DNA of 64,000 bases from the NCBI RefSeq assembly GCF_022267515.1, contig NZ_JAKFGB010000005.1, positions 62,001-126,000 of the forward strand, written 5' to 3'. The DNA comes from Rubinisphaera margarita (lineage in GTDB: Bacteria; Planctomycetota; Planctomycetia; Planctomycetales; Planctomycetaceae). The translations under genes were made by a program, and so were the position numbers. This document shows positions 1 through 7,074 of this stretch, one piece after another (positions within the stretch are counted from its first letter, which is position 1; each line of letters opens with the position of its first letter). The notes under the pieces were generated by a model. That model was not told the origin of the DNA, did no database searches, and saw only the letters and a list, made by a program, of their open reading frames with translations.

Positions 1-1035
1 AAGGGCTGGGCAGAGCTCGAAGTGCAGTCGATCCCGTTGTTCGATTTCGACGGCGAGCTGGTCGGCGTGACCGAGTTCTACCGCTATAAGAATCGTAACC
101 GCACACAGTCAGCTCAGTATCGGGAACTGGCGCTTCAGGCCAGCCGCGACGCGTTAACCGGGGTCGCCAATCGCGGAGCTCTGGAAAGTCAGCTTTCGCG
201 GATCATGCAGAGCTTCAAGACCGATCCCACGGGGAATGTCTTCTCGGTGATCTATCTCGACATCGATCACTTCAAATCAATCAACGACAACTTCGGTCAC
301 GCCACCGGCGACGAGGTCCTCGTGACACTGGCCCGTCTCCTGCGGGAAGAAACGTACTCCAGCGAGTTCGTTGCCCGCTACGGCGGCGAAGAGTTTGTGG
401 TGATCTGTCCCGAACTCGAAGCCGATCAGGCGGCCCAGCGGGCTGAGCGGTTCCGACTCGAAATCGCCAAGCTGAAGTTTCGCTCCGCGCCGACGTTGAA
501 GATTACCTCGTCGTTTGGCATCTCTCAGGCCGAGGCTTCAGACTCTCTGGAGAGTGTCCTCAAACGAGCTGATCAGGCGCTGTACAAATCCAAGAACAAC
601 GGTCGAAACAGGACGACGATCCTGAAACGCAGCGAGGTCCATCAGGACACGCAGGGCAAAAGTGAAAAAGAGAATCCGTATCTCTTCGAAGCGGAGATCG
701 TCGGCATGTTGTTCGATGATTTCCTCATTATGAAGCTGGAAGGCTTCGTCTCGGAGAACTGTGCGAAAATCGGTCGTGTTGCTGAGGGGGAGGTTGAGAT
801 CATTCTCGGCCGCAAAGGCTTCTTTCGCAAATGGGGAAAATCGGCTGATCGGCAGCCAGTTCGTGTCCACGTCGATGCAAGTTCCATCGTCAGTGCCCGG
901 GGCAACCTGTCGAACAATCAACGGCTCAGCGTGACGGTCACTCCGGTTGGCAAGCCGGCCAGTCCGGCCGAGTTCCAGCAGCGGGCCCGACTCGCTTATC
1001 GGACTCTCCGCTACCACTTCCTCAGCCAGGGCTAA
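1..1035 (+). CDS. GGDEF-domain protein (probable diguanylate cyclase), 5' end outside window
   Basis: The reading frame is open from base 1, so the start lies upstream. The first ~30 residues (ending LVGVTEFYRYKNRN) look like the tail of a PAS domain. A GGDEF domain follows, with DALTGVANR at base 148 and the catalytic loop RYGGEEF near 378-395, so cyclic-di-GMP synthesis is expected. The inhibitory I-site RxxD is absent: the matching position reads YSSE, so product inhibition through that site is unlikely. After the GGDEF domain there are about 120 residues (from PYLFEAEIVGM, near 676) that I do not recognise; they form their own unit with hydrophobic beta-like stretches and may be a sensory or effector domain. 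Diguanylate cyclase activity is inferred from the family. The next gene is on the same strand after 128 bp with its own promoter-like site. Confidence 0.85.
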   Translation, partial: KGWAELEVQSIPLFDFDGELVGVTEFYRYKNRNRTQSAQYRELALQASRDALTGVANRGALESQLSRIMQSFKTDPTGNVFSVIYLDIDHFKSINDNFGHATGDEVLVTLARLLREETYSSEFVARYGGEEFVVICPELEADQAAQRAERFRLEIAKLKFRSAPTLKITSSFGISQAEASDSLESVLKRADQALYKSKNNGRNRTTILKRSEVHQDTQGKSEKENPYLFEAEIVGMLFDDFLIMKLEGFVSENCAKIGRVAEGEVEIILGRKGFFRKWGKSADRQPVRVHVDASSIVSARGNLSNNQRLSVTVTPVGKPASPAEFQQRARLAYRTLRYHFLSQG

Positions 1036-1068
1036 GCTTCCGGAATCGACTGCGGCGCGGCTTCCACG

Positions 1069-1095
1069 TTGCATGTGATGGCGATCGTCTATAAT
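1069..1095 (+). promoter_or_regulatory. Candidate sigma-70 promoter before the TrkA-C membrane protein
   Basis: A perfect -10 box TATAAT lies at 1090-1095, with TTGCAT at 1069-1074 as a possible -35. The spacer is 15 bases, shorter than the usual 17, so the -35 call is weak. It sits about 70 bp upstream of the ATG at 1164. Confidence 0.4.
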
Positions 1096-1163
1096 GCGGC
1101 AACAAATCTGTCGCACTGACCCGGCTGTTCTGGCCCGGTGAAGTCGACGAGCCTGGGGGCCGC

Positions 1164-1988
1164 ATGATCGCCATTGTTTCATTGCTCATAACGCTGTTCT
1201 TGTCGCTGCTGGTGACGCGGATCGCCGCCATGGCCCTGATGTTGACCGGCATCTCCAGCGAGATGGCCCGCTTTCAGGCCCGTTCCGCATTCACCGGATG
1301 TGGCTTCACGACGAATGAATCCGAATCGATCGTCAATCATCCGGTCCGCCGCCGGATTCTCATGATGCTGATGCTCCTGGGGAATCTCGGAATCGCGACC
1401 GTCGTGGCAACCGTGATGATTTCATTGATTCAGGTGAAAGATACCGGTCTGCAGTGGGGAACGATGCTCGTGCTGTTGGGAGGGATCATAATTCTCTGGC
1501 TGTTCGCGACGAGCCGGATTATTGAACGTCATCTCAATCGCGTAATCTCCTGGTCGCTGCGACGCTTCGCCCGACTTGAAGTCCGGGACTACGTGGCGAT
1601 TCTGCAATTGCGGGAAGGGTACGTCGTCTCTGAGATGGTCGTGCAGGCCCGCGACTGGCTGGCCGAACGCAGCCTGCGCCAACTTCGGCTCACGAAAGAA
1701 GGCGTGCTCGTTCTCGGCGTCCAGCGGAAGGAGGGACACTATCTTGGAGCGCCGGAAGCTGATACGGTGCTGAAGCCCGGTGATCTTCTCATTCTTTACG
1801 GCCCGGTCCATCGAGTGCAGGAACTCGACGAGCGACGAGCCGGGCGGAGGGGAGACGTGGCACACGCCGAGGCAATCGACGAACATGTGGAAACGGTCGA
1901 AGAACAGGCCGCACTGGATGAGGAAGTAAGTGTTGATGAGCAGCTCAGCAACGAAAGCGACAGTCGAAGAGATCCGCAAACGCTTTGA
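1164..1988 (+). CDS. Membrane protein with C-terminal TrkA-C (RCK_C) domain
   Basis: This 274-residue protein has three hydrophobic segments (about residues 2-29, 57-82 and 90-112). A short motif, SAFTGCGFTTNESE, follows the first segment and resembles the pore-loop region of TrkH/KtrB potassium transporters. A cytosolic TrkA_C domain (about 135-215) ends in LKPGDLLILYGP, typical of the regulatory RCK_C fold that binds nucleotides. A very acidic tail (about 220-274) follows. A role in potassium or other cation flux control is inferred. No TrkH or TrkA partner is adjacent. The acidic tail overlaps the next gene by about 50 bases in another frame. The ATG at 1164 follows a G-rich stretch (CTGGGGGCC). 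Confidence 0.75.
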   Translation: MIAIVSLLITLFLSLLVTRIAAMALMLTGISSEMARFQARSAFTGCGFTTNESESIVNHPVRRRILMMLMLLGNLGIATVVATVMISLIQVKDTGLQWGTMLVLLGGIIILWLFATSRIIERHLNRVISWSLRRFARLEVRDYVAILQLREGYVVSEMVVQARDWLAERSLRQLRLTKEGVLVLGVQRKEGHYLGAPEADTVLKPGDLLILYGPVHRVQELDERRAGRRGDVAHAEAIDEHVETVEEQAALDEEVSVDEQLSNESDSRRDPQTL

Positions 1989-2658
1989 CGGCGATGTGGA
2001 ACGTTTCTCCAATCTCGAAACCGGCCAGGCCGCTACGGTCGATGCCCCGCTGGCGATGGAATTGATCTGCCAGGCCGCCGCGGCTGTCACGCCCGAAGCC
2101 CGCGACCTGCTCGACATCGGCTGTGGAGCAGGGAACTACTCCGTCAAGATGCTCCAGCAGCGCCCTGGCATGAAGGTAACACTCGTTGATTTGAGTCAAC
2201 CGATGTTGACCAAGGCGTCGGAGCGGGTTCTCGATGTCACCAAAGGCGATGTGGCGACCCATCAGGCCGACATCCGCGATCTCGACCTTCAGCCCGGGTC
2301 CTTTGATATCGTCCTGACCGCCGCGACGTTGCATCATCTTCGTTCCGACGAAGAGTGGGAAGCCGTCTTTCAGAAGATTTACGATGCGATTCGCCCCGGT
2401 GGTTCCTTCTGGATTTTCGATCTCGTTTTAAGCTCCGCAACAGCCATCGATCAACTGATGTGGACCCGTTACGCAAACTATCTGACGGATCTGAAAGACG
2501 AAGACTACCAGAAGCACGTCTTCGACTACATCGCCTACGAAGACACGCCCCGCCCCCTGATGGAACAGATTGACCTGCTCCGCAAAGTCGGCTTCACCGA
2601 CGTCGACATCCTCCACAAAAACTCCTGCTTCGCCGCCTTCGGAGGCCTCAAACGGTAG
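1936..2658 (+). CDS. Class I SAM-dependent methyltransferase
   Basis: This protein of about 240 residues has a Rossmann methyltransferase core: motif I LLDIGCGAGNYS (about residues 55-66), the acidic residue after strand 2 in VTLVDLSQPM, and motif IV FDIVLTAATLHHL. The N-terminal ~40 residues and the C-terminal KNSCFAAFGGLKR recall CmoA/UbiE-like small-molecule or tRNA methyltransferases, but the substrate cannot be assigned. GAGG lies just before three in-frame possible starts (GTG 1930, TTG 1933, ATG 1936); ATG 1936 is chosen. The gene overlaps the preceding membrane-protein gene by 53 bases in a different frame, so the two are probably co-transcribed. Confidence 0.85.
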   Translation: MSSSATKATVEEIRKRFDGDVERFSNLETGQAATVDAPLAMELICQAAAAVTPEARDLLDIGCGAGNYSVKMLQQRPGMKVTLVDLSQPMLTKASERVLDVTKGDVATHQADIRDLDLQPGSFDIVLTAATLHHLRSDEEWEAVFQKIYDAIRPGGSFWIFDLVLSSATAIDQLMWTRYANYLTDLKDEDYQKHVFDYIAYEDTPRPLMEQIDLLRKVGFTDVDILHKNSCFAAFGGLKR

Positions 2659-2710
2659 GAACCTGTGCTACGAAGAACAGCAGGCTTGCCTTCCGCGTTT
2701 CAGCAAACAA

Positions 2711-2888
2711 GGGTGGCCCTGATAGCTCCGCTATCAGGGCGGCGCAGCCGTCGGAGGATGCCGCTTGGCGAGGGGGAAGATTCAACCCTGCTTCGTCTTC
2801 CCCTTGAATAGCGTCGCTCACCAGTAAGTCGTCTATTCCCGTCCTCCCACGGCTGCGCCGCCCCGAAAGAATCTTTCGGGGCCACCCC
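2711..2888 (+). repeat. Cloverleaf-like dispersed repeat, copy A (178 bp)
   Basis: It is bounded by GGGTGGCC and its complement GGCCACCC. Inside the ends are a 9-bp hairpin CCTGATAGC/GCTATCAGG and, at the far end, a 10-bp hairpin CCCCGAAAGA/TCTTTCGGGG. An inner long stem is GGCGCAGCCGT/ACGGCTGCGCC, extended by GGAGGA/TCCTCC. Within it lie two more hairpins, GGGGAAGA/TCTTCCCC and GAATAG/CTATTC. Together these can fold as a multi-arm junction on either strand. Copy B at 3010 has the same length with about 15 mismatches. No open frame here resembles a protein. This copy has all its arms intact. Confidence 0.85.
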
Positions 2889-3009
2889 GGAGGGCGTCAA
2901 ACAACCGGGTTGGCTCAGACGAGTGCGTCTGAGTGACGCAGTCACTGGAAGCAGGTCAGCCGCGTGGGTCGCTTCCACACGCTGCTCTATCAAGTGTCGC
3001 CCCGCAAAA
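2889..3009. other. Spacer between repeat copies, with its own hairpins
   Basis: This 121-bp spacer carries an 8-bp hairpin CTCAGACG/CGTCTGAG (2914-2933), directly followed by TGAC GCA GTCA (2934-2944). The rest shows no gene-like frame. The hairpin pair could be another small repeat of REP type, but I find no second copy in the window. Confidence 0.5.
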
Positions 3010-3187
3010 GGGTGGCCGTGATAGCTCCGCTATCAGGGCGGCGAAGCCGTCGGAGAATGCCGTTTGGCACGGGTGAAAATACAACCCTGCTTCGTCTTCC
3101 CCTTAAATGACGTCGCTCACCAATAAGTCGTCTATTCCCGTTCTCCCACGGCTGCGCCGTCCCGAAAGAATCTTTCGGGGCCACCCC
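3010..3187 (+). repeat. Cloverleaf-like dispersed repeat, copy B (178 bp)
   Basis: This is a direct repeat of copy A (2711-2888), equal in length and about 92% identical by eye. The outer ends, the inner long stem and the terminal CCCCGAAAGA-type hairpin are kept, with single changes in some arms. The two small inner hairpins are lost: GGGGAAGA became GGGTGAAA and GAATAG became AAATGA. So this copy looks partly decayed. Like copy A, it is followed by CGGAGG. Confidence 0.85.
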
Positions 3188-3208
3188 GGAGGAACGCCAT
3201 CCGGTTAA

Positions 3209-3619
3209 CTACTCCACCACCTCGGTGCGAATCCAGCATGAGGGATGTTGTTCCAGTCCGATGTGCGGATAGAACGTAACCGCCTTTGGGGCGGCCAGGA
3301 GGATCAGTTTCGTATGGCGGCCCGCTCGGTCGTGAATTCGATTGAGAATCTCGGTGCCGATGCCGTGTCCCTGCCAGTCGACGTCGACAGCCAGGTCGGC
3401 CAGATACGTGCAGACGGCGAAGTCCGACAGCGCCCGGCCGATGCCGACCAGTTGTCCGCTCTCGGTGCGGGCTCCAACCAGAATGTCGGCCTTCCGGAGC
3501 ATTCCTTCCATAATTTCGCGACGCTCGATCGGTCGCCGCTCGGCAAGTGTGGAACGTTGCAGAACGTCGATAAACTCATCGACATTCAGATTGGTCTCTT
3601 CGTGGTAGGTCAATTTCAT
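3209..3619 (-). CDS. GNAT family N-acetyltransferase
   Basis: This 136-residue protein has the GNAT fold signature: the acetyl-CoA loop WQGHGIGTEIL (about residues 82-92), preceded by strand-forming LADLAVDVD and followed by HTKLILLAAPKAVTFYPHIGL. The acceptor is unknown; the length suits a small-molecule or peptide acetyltransferase. The ATG at 3619 is chosen because it forms an ATGA overlap with the stop of the upstream pectate-lyase-like gene, indicating translational coupling. The frame is open for another 40 codons upstream, but those lie inside the neighbour. A functional link to the polysaccharide-lyase-like partner is not obvious. Confidence 0.82.
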   Translation of the reverse strand: MKLTYHEETNLNVDEFIDVLQRSTLAERRPIERREIMEGMLRKADILVGARTESGQLVGIGRALSDFAVCTYLADLAVDVDWQGHGIGTEILNRIHDRAGRHTKLILLAAPKAVTFYPHIGLEQHPSCWIRTEVVE

Positions 3620-5055
3620 CGGGGGGGATTCTGCAGCCCGTCGCACAGGTCGCGGACGTTCTTGTAAAACATTTCGGACGTAATCACCGCTTCGCGGGAT
3701 GCTTTTCGGTAACCCTTCATCGGACCCGGTTCTGTCCACGCGCCCCGATCATCGAGAGAGCTGACGATCTCGTTCAGACGGCTCGCGGATGGACGACGAA
3801 CACGCTCTCCCGGCTTTCGGGCTTTCTGGACCAGTTCGTACAATCGTTCGAGCTTTTCGATCTGGGAAGAAATCTTGAAGCCGTAATGCGTTGGCAGATT
3901 GGCATCGCTGCTGGTCAGGTTGTATCTGCCATCCTCGACCACGAAATAGAGCGGCTGGTTCGTCTTCAATTCGTAGAAACGGGCCAGTTGGCCATCGTCA
4001 AGCAGCGACTTTTTCAGCCACGCCAGAGCGCCGGGGACCGGTTCAAGATACTTCTCCTCGCCGGTCCATTCGTAGAGCGTTATCAGCGATTCCAGCGTTT
4101 CCTGCGTTTCATCGCTGGCGATTGAGGGGGGCTCGAACTTGCGATCCCAGACCGGGTGCATCTGTTCGTTGTACTGCTGTGCCCACGCCGGTTGAGGCTC
4201 GGGCATCCGGGCCAGCAACAGAAAGTCGCCGGTCTTCTTTGCCGACTCCAGATAGCGCGAATCCTGATAGTGCTTCGACGCGAGCAGCATCGTGTCGATC
4301 ATGTTGCCGCTAACGTTGTCGTTCAGGTAATACTTGCCAGTCCAGTCATTCAGCCAGACGCGGCTCCACTCCGATGGATACGAGGCGGCGAGAACGGGAT
4401 ACTCGGGCCAGACCGGATTGCGGGGATGCCGGTCCCAGTTCTGAGCCCAGCCGCCGTTCGGGTGCTGAGCCAGCAGCAGAGAATCCAGAGCAAAGCGGAC
4501 GGCATCGTGAATCTCCGTATTGCGGAAATTCAGAGCCGCGTCGAGTTCAATCAGAAACCGCACGGCTGCCGGGGTTGTGTCATCATCGAGCGTGGTGATG
4601 TTCGTCTTGTTCTTCCGGGAAGAACTGATGCGGAAACCGACATTGTCGCGGTAGCCCCACTTCTTCCGCTCTTCCGGATCAAACGTGATGGAGTAGAACC
4701 ACCCGCCGGAATGAAGTTGCCCGGAAACGAGCGCTTCGCCCGTTTTGAGAGCTTCCTCGAGATACTTGCGGTCGCCCGTCACTTCATAGACGCGCAGCAG
4801 GCTCGATCCGATCGACGGGGTTCCGTACGGCTGGACCCAGACCACATCGGCCGGCGTCTCGGCTTCTCCCTCACTCAGTTTCAGATCGTTGCTGTATCGC
4901 CAGACGTAGCCGCCGTGCTTGGAACAGTTCTCAATATAGAAGTCCGCCGCCTTCTTCAACGTCGTGATCATCTCGTCCTGGCTCGGTTGAGCCGCGGCGG
5001 AAGCGGAGAACATGAGAACAGCCAGCAGGCCAGTCACGGAGGGAAGCAGACGCAT
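3616..5055 (-). CDS. Secreted pectate-lyase-like protein (PL10 / Pec_lyase family)
   Basis: This 479-residue protein has a signal peptide (MRLLPSVTGLLAVLMFSASAAA). The body resembles the alpha/alpha-toroid of family PL10 pectic acid lyases: TLDDDTTPAAVRFL, HPNGGWAQNWD, AWAQQYNEQMHPVWDRKFEPP and the repeated WTGEEKYLEPV element. PL10 enzymes cleave polygalacturonate by beta-elimination with calcium. Planctomycetes hold many distant members, so substrate and even activity are uncertain. The ATG at 5055 is chosen over upstream in-frame ATGs because it starts a proper signal peptide and has AAGGA at the right distance. The stop overlaps the acetyltransferase start. The 291 bp between this gene and gltX is divergent promoter space with nothing clear seen. 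Confidence 0.75.
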   Translation of the reverse strand: MRLLPSVTGLLAVLMFSASAAAQPSQDEMITTLKKAADFYIENCSKHGGYVWRYSNDLKLSEGEAETPADVVWVQPYGTPSIGSSLLRVYEVTGDRKYLEEALKTGEALVSGQLHSGGWFYSITFDPEERKKWGYRDNVGFRISSSRKNKTNITTLDDDTTPAAVRFLIELDAALNFRNTEIHDAVRFALDSLLLAQHPNGGWAQNWDRHPRNPVWPEYPVLAASYPSEWSRVWLNDWTGKYYLNDNVSGNMIDTMLLASKHYQDSRYLESAKKTGDFLLLARMPEPQPAWAQQYNEQMHPVWDRKFEPPSIASDETQETLESLITLYEWTGEEKYLEPVPGALAWLKKSLLDDGQLARFYELKTNQPLYFVVEDGRYNLTSSDANLPTHYGFKISSQIEKLERLYELVQKARKPGERVRRPSASRLNEIVSSLDDRGAWTEPGPMKGYRKASREAVITSEMFYKNVRDLCDGLQNPPR

Positions 5056-5346
5056 ACTGAGCGATCCTTGAAAGCGAATCATCAGACAGGGAGCCGAACG
5101 CATCAACACCATACCATGGGAGGGATCTGTTCCTGAAGCCTCGGCAGGCCACGATTGATGATTCCCGGCCGGATTGTTACGGTTTCGCTGCCTCCATTCA
5201 CCACGCTGCACGGGCGCCTTGTCCACACTCGGGCGGCCATGGAAGCGACCGTTCAACATCGGATCAAGAGGATTCCACAGAGTTCTTCTCTGTGCCATCC
5301 GGGGACTTTACCTACCGTTCACACTCCCAGCTGAAACCATTTTCCT

Positions 5347-6936
5347 ATGAATGCCATCCGGACCCGATTTGCTCCCAGCCCGACCGGTTACATGCACATC
5401 GGCGGCATGCGAACCGCTCTGTTCAACTGGCTGTACGCCCGCCGGCATCAGGGGACGTTCATTCTGCGGATCGACGATACCGATCAGGCTCGCAATGTCG
5501 AAAGCGCCCTCGGACCGATTCTGCAGGCGTTTCGCTGGCTCGAACTCGGCTGGGATGAAGGTCCGGAAGTCGGCGGCGATTTTGGCCCCTATTTTCAGTC
5601 GCAGCGGAATGAACTCTATACCGCGGCCTGCCAGAAGCTGGTCGAACAGCGGCTCGCCTTCTACGACTTCACTCCGCCGGAACGGGCGAAAGCCGAACGG
5701 GAAGCCGCCGAGAAAGAAAAGCGGAACTACATCAACAACCGCGACGATCTCGAACTGAGTTCGGCTGACGTCCAGTCGAAGATCGACGCGGGTGAGAATT
5801 ACGTCATTCGCTTCGTCGTTCCCCGCGAGACCGGCGAGAAGATTGTGATTGACGACGAAGTCCGCGGACGTGTCGAGTTCGATCCGACGACGATGCCCGA
5901 CCCGGTCATCATGCGAGGCAACGGCACGCCACTGTATAACTTCGCTACGGTGGTCGACGATGCCGCGATGCAGATTTCGCATGTCATTCGAGCCGAAGAG
6001 CATCTCTCGAATACGCCCGTGCAGGCTCTGCTGTTCGACGCCCTTGGCTACACTCGTCCGACGTTCGCTCACATTCCGTACGTGGCCGCCCCCGGCACCA
6101 AGGAAAAGATGAGCAAGCGGAAGCTGGAACAGTATCGGAAGAACCCGAAGTTCAAGATGCTCTTCCAGCACGGCGATTTTATCTTCCCGCTGCTCGGCCT
6201 GAAGCAGGAACTCGGCCTCGACCCGGTGATGGTCGAATACTACGAGAAGATCGGCTACCTGCCGGACGCCGTGTTCAACGCCCTGGCGCGCATCGGCTGG
6301 TCGCTCGATGATCAGTCGGAAATCATGAGCCGCGAGACGATCATCAACAATTTCTCGCTCGATCGCGTGGTGAAGTCGCCGGCCGGCTTTGACCCCGACA
6401 AACTGCTCAGCTTCCAGTCGCACTGGATGAACGAAGTTCCGCTCAGCGAGAAGGCGAGCCGCTGCCTTCCATATCTCACGGCGGCTGATTACATGTCGGA
6501 ACGGGAGGATGTTGTCGGCAAGGACTATGTCGAGAAGGTCATCACCGCTGTCGGCGATCGACTTGTCCTGTTCAGCGATATCCTGAAGTACGACGAGTTC
6601 TTCACAGCGGATTCTGAACTGACCTACGACGACAAAGCGTTCAAGAAGCGAGTTCTGAAGAATGAAGACGCCATCCGGCTGTTGCGGGATCTGGCTGAGG
6701 CACTGAAAACCTCGTCGGCGTCGACCGCTGAGGAATTCGATAAGTTCGTGCACGACTGGGTTGAGCAGAACGAAATCCAGATCGGCCAGATCATCCACGC
6801 CCTCCGCGTGGCGGTTACCGGAAAGGGATCGGGCGTCGGGATGTTCGACGCTATGGCCATCCTCGGCTGCGAACGCTGCGTCGATCGCATCAATCGCTGC
6901 ATCCACCAAGCCGCCAACTCCGATTCTCAATCGTGA
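5347..6936 (+). CDS. gltX: Glutamyl-tRNA synthetase
   Basis: This 529-residue class I aminoacyl-tRNA synthetase charges tRNA-Glu. Signatures are RFAPSPTGYMHIGG (HIGH-type motif at residues 17-20), the glutamate pocket IDDTDQAR, and KMSKR at 254-258. About 45 residues separate KMSKR from the conserved YLPDAVFNALARIGWS (from 304), where E. coli GltX has about 13, so there is an insertion of roughly 32 residues next to the signature loop. The C-terminal alpha-helical anticodon-binding region is complete, ending CERCVDRINRCI. The ATG at 5347 begins exactly at the usual N-terminus; no clear Shine-Dalgarno is seen. glnS follows 138 bp downstream, which suggests one transcription unit for both glutamate-family synthetases. 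Confidence 0.95.
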   Translation: MNAIRTRFAPSPTGYMHIGGMRTALFNWLYARRHQGTFILRIDDTDQARNVESALGPILQAFRWLELGWDEGPEVGGDFGPYFQSQRNELYTAACQKLVEQRLAFYDFTPPERAKAEREAAEKEKRNYINNRDDLELSSADVQSKIDAGENYVIRFVVPRETGEKIVIDDEVRGRVEFDPTTMPDPVIMRGNGTPLYNFATVVDDAAMQISHVIRAEEHLSNTPVQALLFDALGYTRPTFAHIPYVAAPGTKEKMSKRKLEQYRKNPKFKMLFQHGDFIFPLLGLKQELGLDPVMVEYYEKIGYLPDAVFNALARIGWSLDDQSEIMSRETIINNFSLDRVVKSPAGFDPDKLLSFQSHWMNEVPLSEKASRCLPYLTAADYMSEREDVVGKDYVEKVITAVGDRLVLFSDILKYDEFFTADSELTYDDKAFKKRVLKNEDAIRLLRDLAEALKTSSASTAEEFDKFVHDWVEQNEIQIGQIIHALRVAVTGKGSGVGMFDAMAILGCERCVDRINRCIHQAANSDSQS

Positions 6937-7074
6937 GCCAGCCTTCTACAATACGCCTGCGAACCGGCCGAAGGAATCTGCGGTCGGTTTGAGTGAGAGA
7001 CCATCCAGGGGTGCCGTGGCCCCGCACCCCGACCTATTCGGCAACGATCAACGTTTCCTGCAAGGATCTGCAGT

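Noticed and set aside
2711..3187. A CRISPR array or transposon pair
   Set aside because: Only two long copies with one spacer, no short regular repeats, no cas genes, no transposase and no target-site duplication that I can see.
4156..5136. A 326-codon open frame antisense to the pectate-lyase-like gene
   Set aside because: The opposite strand has a signal peptide, a Shine-Dalgarno and family motifs; this frame has none.
5308..6930. A 540-codon open frame antisense to gltX
   Set aside because: It mirrors gltX codons in high-GC DNA, has no known motif and covers a certain gene.
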